DNA from: an uncultured Pelagibacteraceae bacterium | GTDB taxonomy: Bacteria > Pseudomonadota > Alphaproteobacteria > Pelagibacterales > Pelagibacteraceae | Direction: 5' to 3' | Assembly (NCBI GenBank): GCA_902552985.1 | Contig: CACDII010000001.1 | Coordinates: forward strand, 124,001 to 188,000 | Length of the DNA: 64,000 bases | The notes under the pieces: model-generated | What the model saw: the letters and a program-made list of their open reading frames with translations, nothing else | What the model was told of the DNA's origin: nothing | The model's database searches: none | Program-made: the position numbers and the translations under genes | In this document: positions 17,965 through 26,435 of the stretch, piece by piece | Layout of the letters: every line of letters begins with the position of its first letter | Position numbering within the stretch: position 1 is the stretch's first letter

Positions 17965-18768
17965 ATGTTAGATGATTTTTTTATAAGAGCTTTAATAGCA
18001 GGTATTGGAGTTGCCATAGTCACTGGACCTCTTGGATGTTTTGTTGTTTGGAGAAGATTATCTTATTTTGGAGATACTCTAGCCCACTCTGCATTACTTG
18101 GAGTGACATTAGCTTATTCAATGGAATTTAATATAGCATTTTCTGTATTTATAATTTCATCTTTAATAGCCCTAATTTTAATACAACTTCAAAAAAGAAC
18201 CAATTTACCAGGTGATGCTTTACTCGGTCTCTTGGCTCATTCATCGTTAGCTGTAGGACTAGTGGTTATAGGTTTTTTATCATTTATTAGATTTGATATT
18301 ATGGGATTATTATTTGGAGATATATTAGCCGTTACTGTTGATGATCTTTTAATAATATGGATTGGAGGAGCATTAATCCTCTTAATTTTAAAATTTATTT
18401 GGAAACCTTTGTTTGCATCAACTGTTAATTATGAATTAGCTGAAGCAGAAGGATTAAATCCTGATAGAGCAAAGGCTATATTTACAATCTTGATGGCAGC
18501 AATCATTGCAATATCAATTAAGATGGTTGGCTTATTATTAATTACAGGAATGTTAATTATACCTGCTGCAATGGCTAGAAATATTTCATCAAGTCCTCAA
18601 AAAATGGTAATCTATTCAATTATAGGTGGTTTGTTATCTGTGATCTTAGGATTATTTTCTTCATTGGAATTTAATACTGCTTCTGGACCATCAATTATAG
18701 CAGCTTCTTTGTTCTTATTTATCTTGTCATTATTAAACATTAAGCAATCGATTAAATTGAAAAATTAA
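17965..18768 (+). CDS. znuB: Zinc ABC transporter permease
   Basis: Membrane subunit of the ZnuABC importer (ABC-3 family). It has 267 residues with about eight hydrophobic segments, and the family patterns GPLGCFVVWRRLSYFGDTLAHSALLGV (in parts, about residues 22-48) and EGLNPDRAKAIFTILMA near the coupling helix. It begins immediately after the znuC stop codon, and 15 bp separate it from zur. Confidence 0.97.
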   Translation: MLDDFFIRALIAGIGVAIVTGPLGCFVVWRRLSYFGDTLAHSALLGVTLAYSMEFNIAFSVFIISSLIALILIQLQKRTNLPGDALLGLLAHSSLAVGLVVIGFLSFIRFDIMGLLFGDILAVTVDDLLIIWIGGALILLILKFIWKPLFASTVNYELAEAEGLNPDRAKAIFTILMAAIIAISIKMVGLLLITGMLIIPAAMARNISSSPQKMVIYSIIGGLLSVILGLFSSLEFNTASGPSIIAASLFLFILSLLNIKQSIKLKN

Positions 18769-18783
18769 TGAGGAATCGGTAGA

Positions 18784-19176
18784 ATGAATAAAATGCAAAC
18801 TCTTTCAAAAAATCAGCAAATCATTTTTGATTTAATTCATAAATCACCTGAACCAATGAAGGCTTATGCAATACTTTTCAATGTTCAAAAAAAAGGTATT
18901 AAAGCTCCATTACAAGTTTATCGAGCGTTAGATAAACTGGTTGAAATAGGAAAAATTCATAAAATTGAAAGTAGAAATGCCTTTATTGCCTGTCATAATT
19001 CGAGTTGTCAGGTATCAAAAGCCACTGCATTTTCAATCTGTGAGATCTGTGAAAAAGTAACAGAAATTAGCAGTACAAGTCTTTCTAAATACTTAACTAA
19101 TTTCAAAGACAAAGATGGTATGAAATATAGTAAATACAATCTTGAGTTTTTTGGATTATGTAAAAAGTGTAGATAA
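18784..19176 (+). CDS. zur: Zinc uptake regulator, Fur family
   Basis: Zn-sensing repressor. The 130 residues have an N-terminal winged helix (LYRALDKLVEIGKIHKIESRNAFIAC-like, about residues 40-70) and the structural zinc site CxxC pairs C86/C89 (CEIC) and C126/C129 (CKKC). Assigned to Zur rather than Fur from the znuCB operon position and the Zur boxes upstream. GAGGAA precedes the ATG. The circuit is closed: Zur represses its own operon when zinc is plentiful. Confidence 0.93.
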   Translation: MNKMQTLSKNQQIIFDLIHKSPEPMKAYAILFNVQKKGIKAPLQVYRALDKLVEIGKIHKIESRNAFIACHNSSCQVSKATAFSICEICEKVTEISSTSLSKYLTNFKDKDGMKYSKYNLEFFGLCKKCR

Positions 19177-19187
19177 GTTATTATCTA
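19170..19187. terminator. Hairpin shared by convergent zur and phoB 3' ends
   Basis: TAGATAA-GTTA-TTATCTA, a perfect 7-bp stem with a 4-base loop. The zur stop codon lies in one arm and the phoB stop codon in the other. U-rich sequence follows only in the phoB direction (CACTTTTT). It may act as a compact bidirectional end or RNA 3' stabiliser; the stem is A+T-rich and weak. Confidence 0.35.
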
Positions 19188-19865
19188 AATTAAAGAATAA
19201 CCCGAGGCTCTAACTGTTCGAATTAACTCTTTTTTACCTTCAATATTGATTGATTGTCTTAGTCTTCGTATATGAACGTCAATAGTTCTGCTTTCTACGT
19301 TTACATTATTAGGCCAAACTGTTTCTAAAATTTGATCTCGTGAATAAACTCTTTTGGGATTTGTTAAGAAAAATTCTAATAATCTAAATTCTGTAGGGCC
19401 AAGTTGAATTTCTTTATCTGATCTAAAAACTCTTTTTTCTATTCTATCTAATTTTAAATCCTCAAATGTTAAATTATTAGCAACAATATTAGGATCAGAT
19501 CTTCTCAGAACTGCTTTTATTCGAGCAGATAGCTCATTAAAACTAAATGGTTTTGTAATGTAATCATCTACACCGCTTTCAAGACCTTTTATCTTGTCTT
19601 CTTCCTCACCTTTGGCTGTAAGCATAATGATAGGAAGACTCTTAAAATTACTGTCTCTTCTAATATTTTTACAAATATCTATCCCTGATAAATCTGGTAG
19701 CATCCAATCTAATAATAATAAATTAGGTTCAAATTTTTTTAATTCTTTTAAACCTTCATTTCCGTTTAATGATGAAGAGACAACAAAACCCTCCTTTTCT
19801 AGATTATGTTGGACTAATTGAACTATTGAAGCTTCATCTTCAATAATAAAAATTTTTCCTTTCAT
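19185..19865 (-). CDS. phoB: Phosphate regulon response regulator PhoB
   Basis: DNA-binding response regulator that activates phosphate-starvation genes. The 226 residues have a receiver domain with phospho-acceptor D53 (LLLLDWMLPDLSG), the KPFSF motif, and a winged-helix OmpR-type domain (YSRDQILETVWPNNVNVESRTIDVHIRRLR, in parts). It is the last gene of pstC-pstA-pstB-phoU-phoB, while its kinase gene phoR sits on the far side of the cluster. Three candidate PhoB sites lie within the cluster. Confidence 0.97.
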   Translation of the reverse strand: MKGKIFIIEDEASIVQLVQHNLEKEGFVVSSSLNGNEGLKELKKFEPNLLLLDWMLPDLSGIDICKNIRRDSNFKSLPIIMLTAKGEEEDKIKGLESGVDDYITKPFSFNELSARIKAVLRRSDPNIVANNLTFEDLKLDRIEKRVFRSDKEIQLGPTEFRLLEFFLTNPKRVYSRDQILETVWPNNVNVESRTIDVHIRRLRQSINIEGKKELIRTVRASGYSLI

Positions 19866-19869
19866 CTAA

Positions 19870-20562
19870 TTATTTTTGGATTACTTTGCCCTTAGGTCTA
19901 CTACCTTTTAAATATTCACCTTTTACTAAATAACATACTGTCTCTGCAATATTCGTTATATGATCACCTGCTCTTTCAAGATTTTTTGTTGCAAAAATTA
20001 AATGTGTAGAAAAATCTAAGTTTTTTTTATCTTTAGATAAAAAGTCTATTACACTTTCCATTGCAATATAAGTTAAGTCATCAACTTGTTCATCTTTTTC
20101 CCAAACTTCTTTAGCTTTATCAAAGTTTTTGTTTACATAGCTATCAAGAACATCATTTAGTTGTTTCATAACAAGTTCTCCCAGTCTTTTTAAATTTCCT
20201 AATAATTCATCAGGCAAATCTAGGGGTAAAGGCTTAACTTTTTTTGCATTACTTTTTGATAGATCCCCTATTCTTTCTAAATCTTGTGAAATTTTTAATG
20301 AACTTATGGTCTCTCTTAAATCAATTGCCATAGGTGCTCTTTTAACCAGTAAATTCATTATTTGAGTATCTATTTTAGATCTAAATTTATTAATTTCTTC
20401 ATCACTTTTAATGATTTTATCAATTGAGTCCTTATCAACTTTAATTACAGCATCCATTGCGTCATTCAATTGGGACTCGGTTAAACTTCCCATTTTTATT
20501 AAAGAGTCCTTAAGAAATTGTAGCTCTTCTTCGTATGACTTTACTGTATGTTCATTGCTCAT
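19870..20562 (-). CDS. phoU: Phosphate signalling protein PhoU
   Basis: Negative modulator that links the Pst transporter to PhoR. The 230 residues form the two-repeat three-helix-bundle fold; metal-binding motifs of the family are recognisable as DLRETISSLKISQDLERIGD and its second copy in HLIFATKNLERAGDHITNIAE. It lies 3 bp after pstB and 4 bp before phoB. Confidence 0.96.
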   Translation of the reverse strand: MSNEHTVKSYEEELQFLKDSLIKMGSLTESQLNDAMDAVIKVDKDSIDKIIKSDEEINKFRSKIDTQIMNLLVKRAPMAIDLRETISSLKISQDLERIGDLSKSNAKKVKPLPLDLPDELLGNLKRLGELVMKQLNDVLDSYVNKNFDKAKEVWEKDEQVDDLTYIAMESVIDFLSKDKKNLDFSTHLIFATKNLERAGDHITNIAETVCYLVKGEYLKGSRPKGKVIQK

Positions 20563-20565
20563 AAT

Positions 20566-21327
20566 TTATCCAAATCTACCTGTAATATAGTCTTGTGTCA
20601 TTTTATTGTCAGGATTTTTAAAAATTTTCTCAGTTTTTCCAACTTCAATTAACTTTCCTAGGTGAAAAAACCCTGTTTTTTGTGAAACACGTACAGCTTG
20701 AGCCATTGAGTGTGTCACTATTACAATCGTATAAGTTTTTTTTAATTCATCAATTAATTCTTCAATTTTTGCAGTAGCAATTGGGTCTAATGCTGAACAT
20801 GGTTCATCCATTAAAATCACTTCAGGATTAACAGATATAGCTCTCGCTATACAAAGTCTTTGTTGCTGTCCTCCAGATAAACTTGTGCCTGGTTCATCAA
20901 GTCTATCTTTAACTTCTTCCCATAAAGCAGATTTTTTTAAACTTTTTTCAACAATTTGATCTAATTCGCTTTTGGTTTCACCTTTTCCATGTATTTTAGG
21001 ACCATACGAAATATTATCATATATACTTTTTGGAAAAGGATTTGGCTTTTGAAAAACCATTCCAACTTTTTCTCTCAATGAGACAACGTCTAAATCTTTA
21101 TCATTAATATTCATACCATCCATTTCGATATTTCCAGTAACTTTACAAATATCAATAACATCATTCATTCTATTAATGCATCTTATGAAAGTTGATTTAC
21201 CACATCCTGATGGGCCAATTAATGCAGTTACCTCTTTTTCATTCAAATCTAAATTCACATCAAACAATGCTTGTTTATCACCATAATAAACATTCAAGTT
21301 TTTTGATTTTATTTTAATGTTGGTCAT
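20566..21327 (-). CDS. pstB: Phosphate ABC transporter ATP-binding protein
   Basis: ATPase of the high-affinity phosphate importer. The 253 residues contain Walker [10 protein letters not shown], the PstB-typical [10 protein letters not shown] and [12 protein letters not shown], signature [14 protein letters not shown], Walker [14 protein letters not shown] and the H-loop VTHSMAQA. The start codon follows directly on the pstA stop. Confidence 0.98.
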   Translation of the reverse strand: MTNIKIKSKNLNVYYGDKQALFDVNLDLNEKEVTALIGPSGCGKSTFIRCINRMNDVIDICKVTGNIEMDGMNINDKDLDVVSLREKVGMVFQKPNPFPKSIYDNISYGPKIHGKGETKSELDQIVEKSLKKSALWEEVKDRLDEPGTSLSGGQQQRLCIARAISVNPEVILMDEPCSALDPIATAKIEELIDELKKTYTIVIVTHSMAQAVRVSQKTGFFHLGKLIEVGKTEKIFKNPDNKMTQDYITGRFG

Positions 21328-22590
21328 TTAGTTCCATCGTTTTTCAAATTTTTGTCTTAAGTAAACTGCAATAAAATTCATTACAATTAAAAAGCTTAAT
21401 AGCATCATAATAGTTGCTGAGGTTTTTTCAACAAAACCTCTTTCTGCAGACTCAGACCATAAATAGACTTGAACAGGTAAAGAAGATGATGGATCAACTG
21501 GACTTGACGGTATGTCAACTACAAATGCCACCATACCAATTAATATAAGTGGTGCTGTTTCACCTAATGCTTGAGCTAAACCAATTATAGTTCCTGATAA
21601 AGTGCCAGGCAATGCTAAAGGTACTACATGATGAAAAACAGATTGAAATTTAGATGCGCCGACTGCAAGAGCACCCTCTCTTATTGAAGGTGGGACAGCT
21701 TTTAATGAAGCTCTACATGGGATTATAATCCTAGGTAAAGTCATTAACGCTAAAGTTATTCCAGCAACTAATGGTGTAGATCTTGGTAATTGGATAGTTG
21801 CAAGCAAAATTTGTAGAGCAAGTAAACCGTAAACAATTGATGGCACTGCTGCTAAATTGTTTATATTGATTTCAATAAAATCTGTAATTTTATTTTTTGG
21901 AGCGAACTCTTCCAAGTAAATTGACGCCAGAAAAGCAACAGGAAAAGCTAATAATAAACAAATTAAAATACTATAAAATGATCCGACTAAAGCTCCACCT
22001 ATACCTGCTAGTTCTGGATCTCTAGAGTCTCCATTATTAAAGAAATAATTATTAAAATTTTTACTTATCTTTTTATTTTCAACAAAATAATCGTATATAA
22101 CTAATTGAAAATCAGAGATTCTTCTTCTTTCTTCGGGAAGATCTCTTGGATAATTACCTTTATGCAATTGATCTATATCATCTGAGGCTGTTAAATCTAA
22201 TGTAATTGTTTTACCTAATAAATTATTATCTTTTAAAAAAGCTTTTTTAATCTCGATTTCTGCATCACCACTAAATAGTTTTAATAATTCATCTTCTTCA
22301 GCTCTATCTTTTGCTGGATAAGCTTTTATTAAATTTTCTATCATTACATCATAAAAATCAGCTTCCATTATTTCTTCTTGGGATGCACCATTTTGAATTT
22401 CTAATAAATCCTGATCAAAAAAGATTTCAGTGGTAATTACTGTTTTTTTAAAAGCTGAGCTTCCTTTTGAGAAAATATTTTGAACTAGAATAACTACAAA
22501 TAACAATGCAACTAAAATAGATACTAAACCATAAAATCTAAATCTTTTCTCTGCTCGGTGTCTTTTTTTTAATCTTTCTTCTTTAGTCAT
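21328..22590 (-). CDS. pstA: Phosphate ABC transporter permease PstA
   Basis: Membrane subunit of PstSCAB. It has 420 residues: one N-terminal span, a long extracytoplasmic insert (about residues 45-190), then the permease core with the EAA-type loop RASLKAVPPSIREGALAVGASKFQSV (in parts). The extended N-terminal region is usual for the alphaproteobacterial long PstA type. The start overlaps pstC by 8 bp. Confidence 0.96.
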   Translation of the reverse strand: MTKEERLKKRHRAEKRFRFYGLVSILVALLFVVILVQNIFSKGSSAFKKTVITTEIFFDQDLLEIQNGASQEEIMEADFYDVMIENLIKAYPAKDRAEEDELLKLFSGDAEIEIKKAFLKDNNLLGKTITLDLTASDDIDQLHKGNYPRDLPEERRRISDFQLVIYDYFVENKKISKNFNNYFFNNGDSRDPELAGIGGALVGSFYSILICLLLAFPVAFLASIYLEEFAPKNKITDFIEININNLAAVPSIVYGLLALQILLATIQLPRSTPLVAGITLALMTLPRIIIPCRASLKAVPPSIREGALAVGASKFQSVFHHVVPLALPGTLSGTIIGLAQALGETAPLILIGMVAFVVDIPSSPVDPSSSLPVQVYLWSESAERGFVEKTSATIMMLLSFLIVMNFIAVYLRQKFEKRWN

Positions 22591-23986
22591 ACTTTTCTCT
22601 ATATTTTTTGACTGCTCTTTGAGCTATATAATTCAATATTAATGTTGCTATAAATAATGTAAGTCCTAAAGCAAAAGCAGACTGAGTTTTTGGACTATCA
22701 AATTCTTGGTCACCAACAAGTATCATTACAATTTGTGTTGTAATTGTTGTGGTAGACTCTAAAGGGTTAATTGTAAGATTTGCAGCAAGACCAGCAGCCA
22801 TCACAACTATCATTGTTTCACCTATCGCTCTTGATACTGCTAATAAAACTGATCCTATTATCCCTGGAAGAGCTGCGGGTATTACGACTTGTTTAATAGT
22901 TTCTGATTTTGTGGCTCCAACAGCATATGAACCGTCTCTTAATGATTGTGGGACAGAATTAATTACATCATCAGATAAAGATGAAACATAAGGAATAATC
23001 ATTATTCCCATAATTAATCCTGCAGCTAAAGCGCTTTCGGATGAAACAGTTAAACCAAAATTTTCACCTATTTGTCTAAAAAAAGGTCCAACGGTTAATG
23101 CAGCAAAGAAACCATAAACTACAGTCGGTATTCCTGCTAAAATTTCAATAATTGGTTTTGAAATTCTTCTAACTTTAATTGAAGCATATTCAGCCATGTA
23201 AATACCTGAAAATAGACCAATAGGAACAGCTACTAACATTGCAATAAAAGCTATAAAAGATGTCCCTGCAATCAATGGAATAAAGCCAAAAGCATCTTTT
23301 AACTCTTCTAATTCAGCTGCGGTTATTGATGAGGCATCTCTAACAAAGGCTCTTTGAGGACTCCAATTTGTACCAAATAAATAATCAAAAACATTAATGA
23401 CTGAAAAAAACTTTATACTTTCAAAAAGTAGTGAAAATATTATTCCGATAGTAGTTAGAATTGCTATTAGGGAAGATACAAACAATAAACCCTTTAATAT
23501 AACTTCCACATCGTCTCTAGCTTTATTGTTATTCTTTATTTTTTTTAGAGAGTAAATAACTGAGGCTATAATTATACCAAAAATTAAAACTACTTTTGAA
23601 TTTGTAAAAAGATTTATAAATTTTGCATACGCAAGAGCACTTTCTTTCAATATACTATCTATATCTCCAAAATAAGTACCTAAATGAATAGCTTTAATTT
23701 TTTCATAAATTAAGTTTGCTTCATTTTTGTCATTAAATGTTGCACCTTGATTTGCAGCTGTTTCAATGATTATGGATTTAATAATTACAGGTTCAAATAA
23801 TGACCAGACTAATAAGAATACTAATGCTGGTATTGAACACCATAAAACAAGATAGTATCCATAAAATTTTGGTAGTGCATTTAATTTGATATTATCTTTG
23901 ATAGAAATAGTTTTAGATTTTGATTTTCCATAGAAGAACAAAGAGATGGAAAATATAGTAATTAAAAATATTAGAACGATGTTCAT
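22583..23986 (-). CDS. pstC: Phosphate ABC transporter permease PstC
   Basis: Second membrane subunit of PstSCAB. It has 467 residues: extra N-terminal spans and an insert precede the core permease domain (about residues 200-460) with the coupling loop SVPQSLRDGSYAVGATKSETIKQ and PAALPGIIGSVLLAVSRAIGETM (in parts). Separated from pstS by 111 bp holding a terminator-like hairpin and a candidate PhoB promoter whose predicted start lies only a few bases before this ATG. Confidence 0.96.
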   Translation of the reverse strand: MNIVLIFLITIFSISLFFYGKSKSKTISIKDNIKLNALPKFYGYYLVLWCSIPALVFLLVWSLFEPVIIKSIIIETAANQGATFNDKNEANLIYEKIKAIHLGTYFGDIDSILKESALAYAKFINLFTNSKVVLIFGIIIASVIYSLKKIKNNNKARDDVEVILKGLLFVSSLIAILTTIGIIFSLLFESIKFFSVINVFDYLFGTNWSPQRAFVRDASSITAAELEELKDAFGFIPLIAGTSFIAFIAMLVAVPIGLFSGIYMAEYASIKVRRISKPIIEILAGIPTVVYGFFAALTVGPFFRQIGENFGLTVSSESALAAGLIMGIMIIPYVSSLSDDVINSVPQSLRDGSYAVGATKSETIKQVVIPAALPGIIGSVLLAVSRAIGETMIVVMAAGLAANLTINPLESTTTITTQIVMILVGDQEFDSPKTQSAFALGLTLFIATLILNYIAQRAVKKYREKYD

Positions 23987-23995
23987 TTGCCCTGA

Positions 23996-24028
23996 GTGAT
24001 ATATTCTTAATGTTACAGAAATATTACA
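23996..24028 (-). promoter_or_regulatory. Candidate PhoB box and -10 for pstC
   Basis: Read on the minus strand: TGTAAT (24028-24023), 5 bp, TGTAAC (24017-24012), 10 bp, then TATCAC (24001-23996) as a weak -10. Hexamers repeat at 11 bp, the spacing of PhoB half-sites. Geometry is identical to the elements before pstS and phoR. A start 6-7 bases after the -10 would give an mRNA with almost no leader before the pstC ATG at 23986. Confidence 0.5.
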
Positions 24029-24052
24029 AATTAAATCTAAGATTGAATCAAT

Positions 24053-24080
24053 AAAAAGGCCAGTTATTACTGGCCTTTTT
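24053..24080 (-). terminator. Intrinsic terminator-like hairpin between pstS and pstC
   Basis: A perfect 12-bp stem, AAAAAGGCCAGT / ACTGGCCTTTTT, with a 4-base loop. On the minus strand it ends in a T-run right after the stem and lies 18 bp past the pstS stop. It is the strongest hairpin seen in the window and should stop most transcripts after pstS or protect the pstS 3' end, giving more binding protein than permease. The A/T runs make it potentially bidirectional. Confidence 0.85.
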
Positions 24081-24097
24081 TTGGGGATAAATTAAAG

Positions 24098-25126
24098 TTA
24101 TTTTAACTTGATTGTATTCAGATCTACTGCAGCAGTTCTAGTAACTTTGTATTTATCTGAAGCTAAAGGAACAAGTCCTATTTCAGCTAAATAACCTCTG
24201 TTACTCATTGCTTTTTTAGAAGTAAATTCTTTAAGAAACTCTTTAATGCCCGGAATTACACCAATGTGAGCTTTTTTTACATAAAAGAACAATGGTCTTG
24301 CAATTGGATAAGAATAATCCTGGATACCCTCTAATGATGGCTGAACACCATTAACAGATGATGCTTTGATCTTATCTTTGTTGGCTACTAAGTAACTATA
24401 ACCAAAAAAACCAAATGCATCAGGATTAGATGAAAGTTTTTGTACAATTAAAGTATCATTTTCACCAGCTTCAACAGCGTATCCATCTTCTCTAATTTTA
24501 GCACATTCCTTTTTAGCTTTTTTACCTTCAGCATCATAAAGAGATTTGGCTGTTTTAGTGCATCCTTTAACCATAACTAATGAATTCCATGCATCTCTAG
24601 TACCTGACGTTGGAGGTGCAACTAATATTTCAATCTTTTTATTTGGAAGACTAGCATCTATATCACTCCAATTTTTATATGGATTTTCAACAAGTTTTCC
24701 ATCGATGTCTACTTTAAGTGCTAAAGCTCTCCACAATTGTTCTTTTGTAAAATCTGCATCTGGAGCATCCACTGAATGTGCAAATGAAATACCATCATTA
24801 CCTATTACTATTTCAATAATTTCAGCAACTCCATTTTTCTCACATAAAGCTTTTTCTTTTGTTTTAATTGCTCTTGATGCATTTGTTATATCAGGATGAT
24901 TTGCTCCTACACCTGCGCAGAACAATTTCATTCCTCCACCAGTTCCTGTACTTTCGATTACTGGTGTCTTGAATTTTCCACTTTTACCAAACTTTTCAGC
25001 TACAACTGTAGCATATGGGTAAACAGTAGAAGAACCTACGATTTTTATTTGATCTCTTGCGTAACTAGTTGTTGTAAAACTAAGAACTAAAAGAAACCCT
25101 AATAAAATTTTTACTAATCTATTCAT
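24098..25126 (-). CDS. pstS: Phosphate ABC transporter, periplasmic phosphate-binding protein
   Basis: Captures inorganic phosphate in the periplasm. The 342 residues have a signal peptide (cleavage likely after SYA, residue 23) directly followed by IKIVGSSTVYPY, and phosphate-contact motifs ESTGTGGG and PPTSGTRDAW. AAAGGAG precedes the ATG. A 108-bp upstream gap carries a candidate PhoB promoter, and a strong hairpin follows the gene. Confidence 0.97.
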   Translation of the reverse strand: MNRLVKILLGFLLVLSFTTTSYARDQIKIVGSSTVYPYATVVAEKFGKSGKFKTPVIESTGTGGGMKLFCAGVGANHPDITNASRAIKTKEKALCEKNGVAEIIEIVIGNDGISFAHSVDAPDADFTKEQLWRALALKVDIDGKLVENPYKNWSDIDASLPNKKIEILVAPPTSGTRDAWNSLVMVKGCTKTAKSLYDAEGKKAKKECAKIREDGYAVEAGENDTLIVQKLSSNPDAFGFFGYSYLVANKDKIKASSVNGVQPSLEGIQDYSYPIARPLFFYVKKAHIGVIPGIKEFLKEFTSKKAMSNRGYLAEIGLVPLASDKYKVTRTAAVDLNTIKLK

Positions 25127-25180
25127 ATTTCTCCTTTTTTAGATTCGTTATGCATCAATAATTAAATCTAAATCTTAAAT

Positions 25181-25213
25181 ATTTTATTAAAGGAAAGTTA
25201 AAGTTTTGTTACA
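25181..25213 (-). promoter_or_regulatory. Candidate PhoB box and -10 for pstS
   Basis: Minus strand: TGTAAC (25213-25208), 5 bp, TTTAAC (25202-25197), 10 bp, then TAAAAT (25186-25181) as the -10. The 11-bp repeat resembles the classical PHO box (CTGTCAT repeated every 11 bp) and replaces a -35. Predicted leader about 45-50 bases with an AAAGGAG ribosome site. Confidence 0.6.
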
Positions 25214-25234
25214 AAGACTAACTTTTTAGTTGAA

Positions 25235-26392
25235 TCAAATTGAATTGAATTTCAGATCTATTGTAGTCCCTTGATTTTCTTCACTATTAATAATCATTTC
25301 ACCTCTATGTTGAGAAACAAGGTGTTTAACAATAGCAAGACCTAAGCCTGTTCCACCAACACTACGACTTTTGCTAGGATCAACAGTGAAAAATCTTTCA
25401 GTGATTCTATGTATAAATTCTTTAGGAATTCCTACCCCTTGATCTGATATCGAGACAATATTTAAATCACCCTCTTTTTTCGTAGCAATTTTAATTTCTT
25501 TACCCTTCTCACTATATTTAATTGAATTATCAATGAGGTTAGTAAAAATTTCTATTAATTTATCTCGATCACCAATGATTTTAAAATTCTCAGTTTTTTG
25601 TAAATTTAAATTTATATTGTTTTTTTTAACAATATTTTCATAAGTCTTCATTACATAGTTAAGTACTTCAATTAAATCTATTTCATGAGTTGGTCTTATA
25701 TGTTCTTGTAACTCAATCTTTGAAAGAGATAACAAATCTCTGATTAAATTTTCCATTCTTTCAGATTGGGAGGTCATTACTGGTAATAAATTAGTAACTT
25801 CAGAGTTCTTTTTTAAATCTACATTATTTTCAAATGTCTCAAGTCCCATTTTGATAGATTGCAGTGGAGTTCTTAGTTCGTGGGAAACATTTGCAACAAA
25901 GTCTGATTTTAATTGTTGAAATTTATGAAATTCAGTTAAATCTCTCATAAAAAGCAAGCAAGATGGCTCATCAAAGAATAAATTATGATTATCTTGGTAA
26001 ATTGTTACATTCATTCTAAGAACTGAAGGATTTCTAAGTTCTATTTCAAGATCATTAGAATTTTCTCCATTGAATGCTTTCTCAATTGAATTTAACAAGT
26101 CGGGATTTCTTAAAAATCCACTTATATTTTCATTCAACTTTGTTTGAAATCTTTTACTGGCTGAACTGTTGCTGAATATTATTTCCTTAGATTTATTTAA
26201 AATTATAATTCCTTCAGGTATATAATTTAAAAGATTATAAATAGTTTCTCTGTATTTCTTACTTTCATCTTCGTCTAACTTATTATCTTCAATTTTAACT
26301 TCTGTATTAATGCCTAGAACTCTTTCTTTTTTTAATAAAAGAAACAAAAGTAATGCTATAATTCCTATTAAGATAAAAGTTAAAAGTTCCAT
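25235..26392 (-). CDS. phoR: Phosphate regulon sensor histidine kinase PhoR
   Basis: Kinase/phosphatase acting on PhoB. The 385 residues show a single N-terminal membrane span (about 3-20), a PAS region (about 50-155), a HisKA domain with H171 in FVANVSHELRTPLQ, and a HATPase domain with NSIKYS, DQGVGIP and GTGLGLAIVKHL. No periplasmic sensing domain is present, in line with PhoR reading the Pst/PhoU state. It precedes pstS by 108 bp and is separated from phoB by the whole pst-phoU set. Confidence 0.96.
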   Translation of the reverse strand: MELLTFILIGIIALLLFLLLKKERVLGINTEVKIEDNKLDEDESKKYRETIYNLLNYIPEGIIILNKSKEIIFSNSSASKRFQTKLNENISGFLRNPDLLNSIEKAFNGENSNDLEIELRNPSVLRMNVTIYQDNHNLFFDEPSCLLFMRDLTEFHKFQQLKSDFVANVSHELRTPLQSIKMGLETFENNVDLKKNSEVTNLLPVMTSQSERMENLIRDLLSLSKIELQEHIRPTHEIDLIEVLNYVMKTYENIVKKNNINLNLQKTENFKIIGDRDKLIEIFTNLIDNSIKYSEKGKEIKIATKKEGDLNIVSISDQGVGIPKEFIHRITERFFTVDPSKSRSVGGTGLGLAIVKHLVSQHRGEMIINSEENQGTTIDLKFNSI

Positions 26393-26397
26393 ATAAA

Positions 26398-26430
26398 ATT
26401 ATCTCATTTAAATGTTACAGATTTGTTAAA
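26398..26430 (-). promoter_or_regulatory. Candidate PhoB box and -10 for phoR
   Basis: Minus strand: TTTAAC (26430-26425), 5 bp, TGTAAC (26419-26414), 10 bp, then GATAAT (26403-26398). Same 11-bp repeat and 10-bp spacing as before pstS and pstC. The -10 is only 5 bp from the phoR ATG, so the transcript would start at or within two bases of the start codon. No Shine-Dalgarno sequence is visible, which fits leaderless initiation. Confidence 0.55.
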
Positions 26431-26435
26431 ATGTT

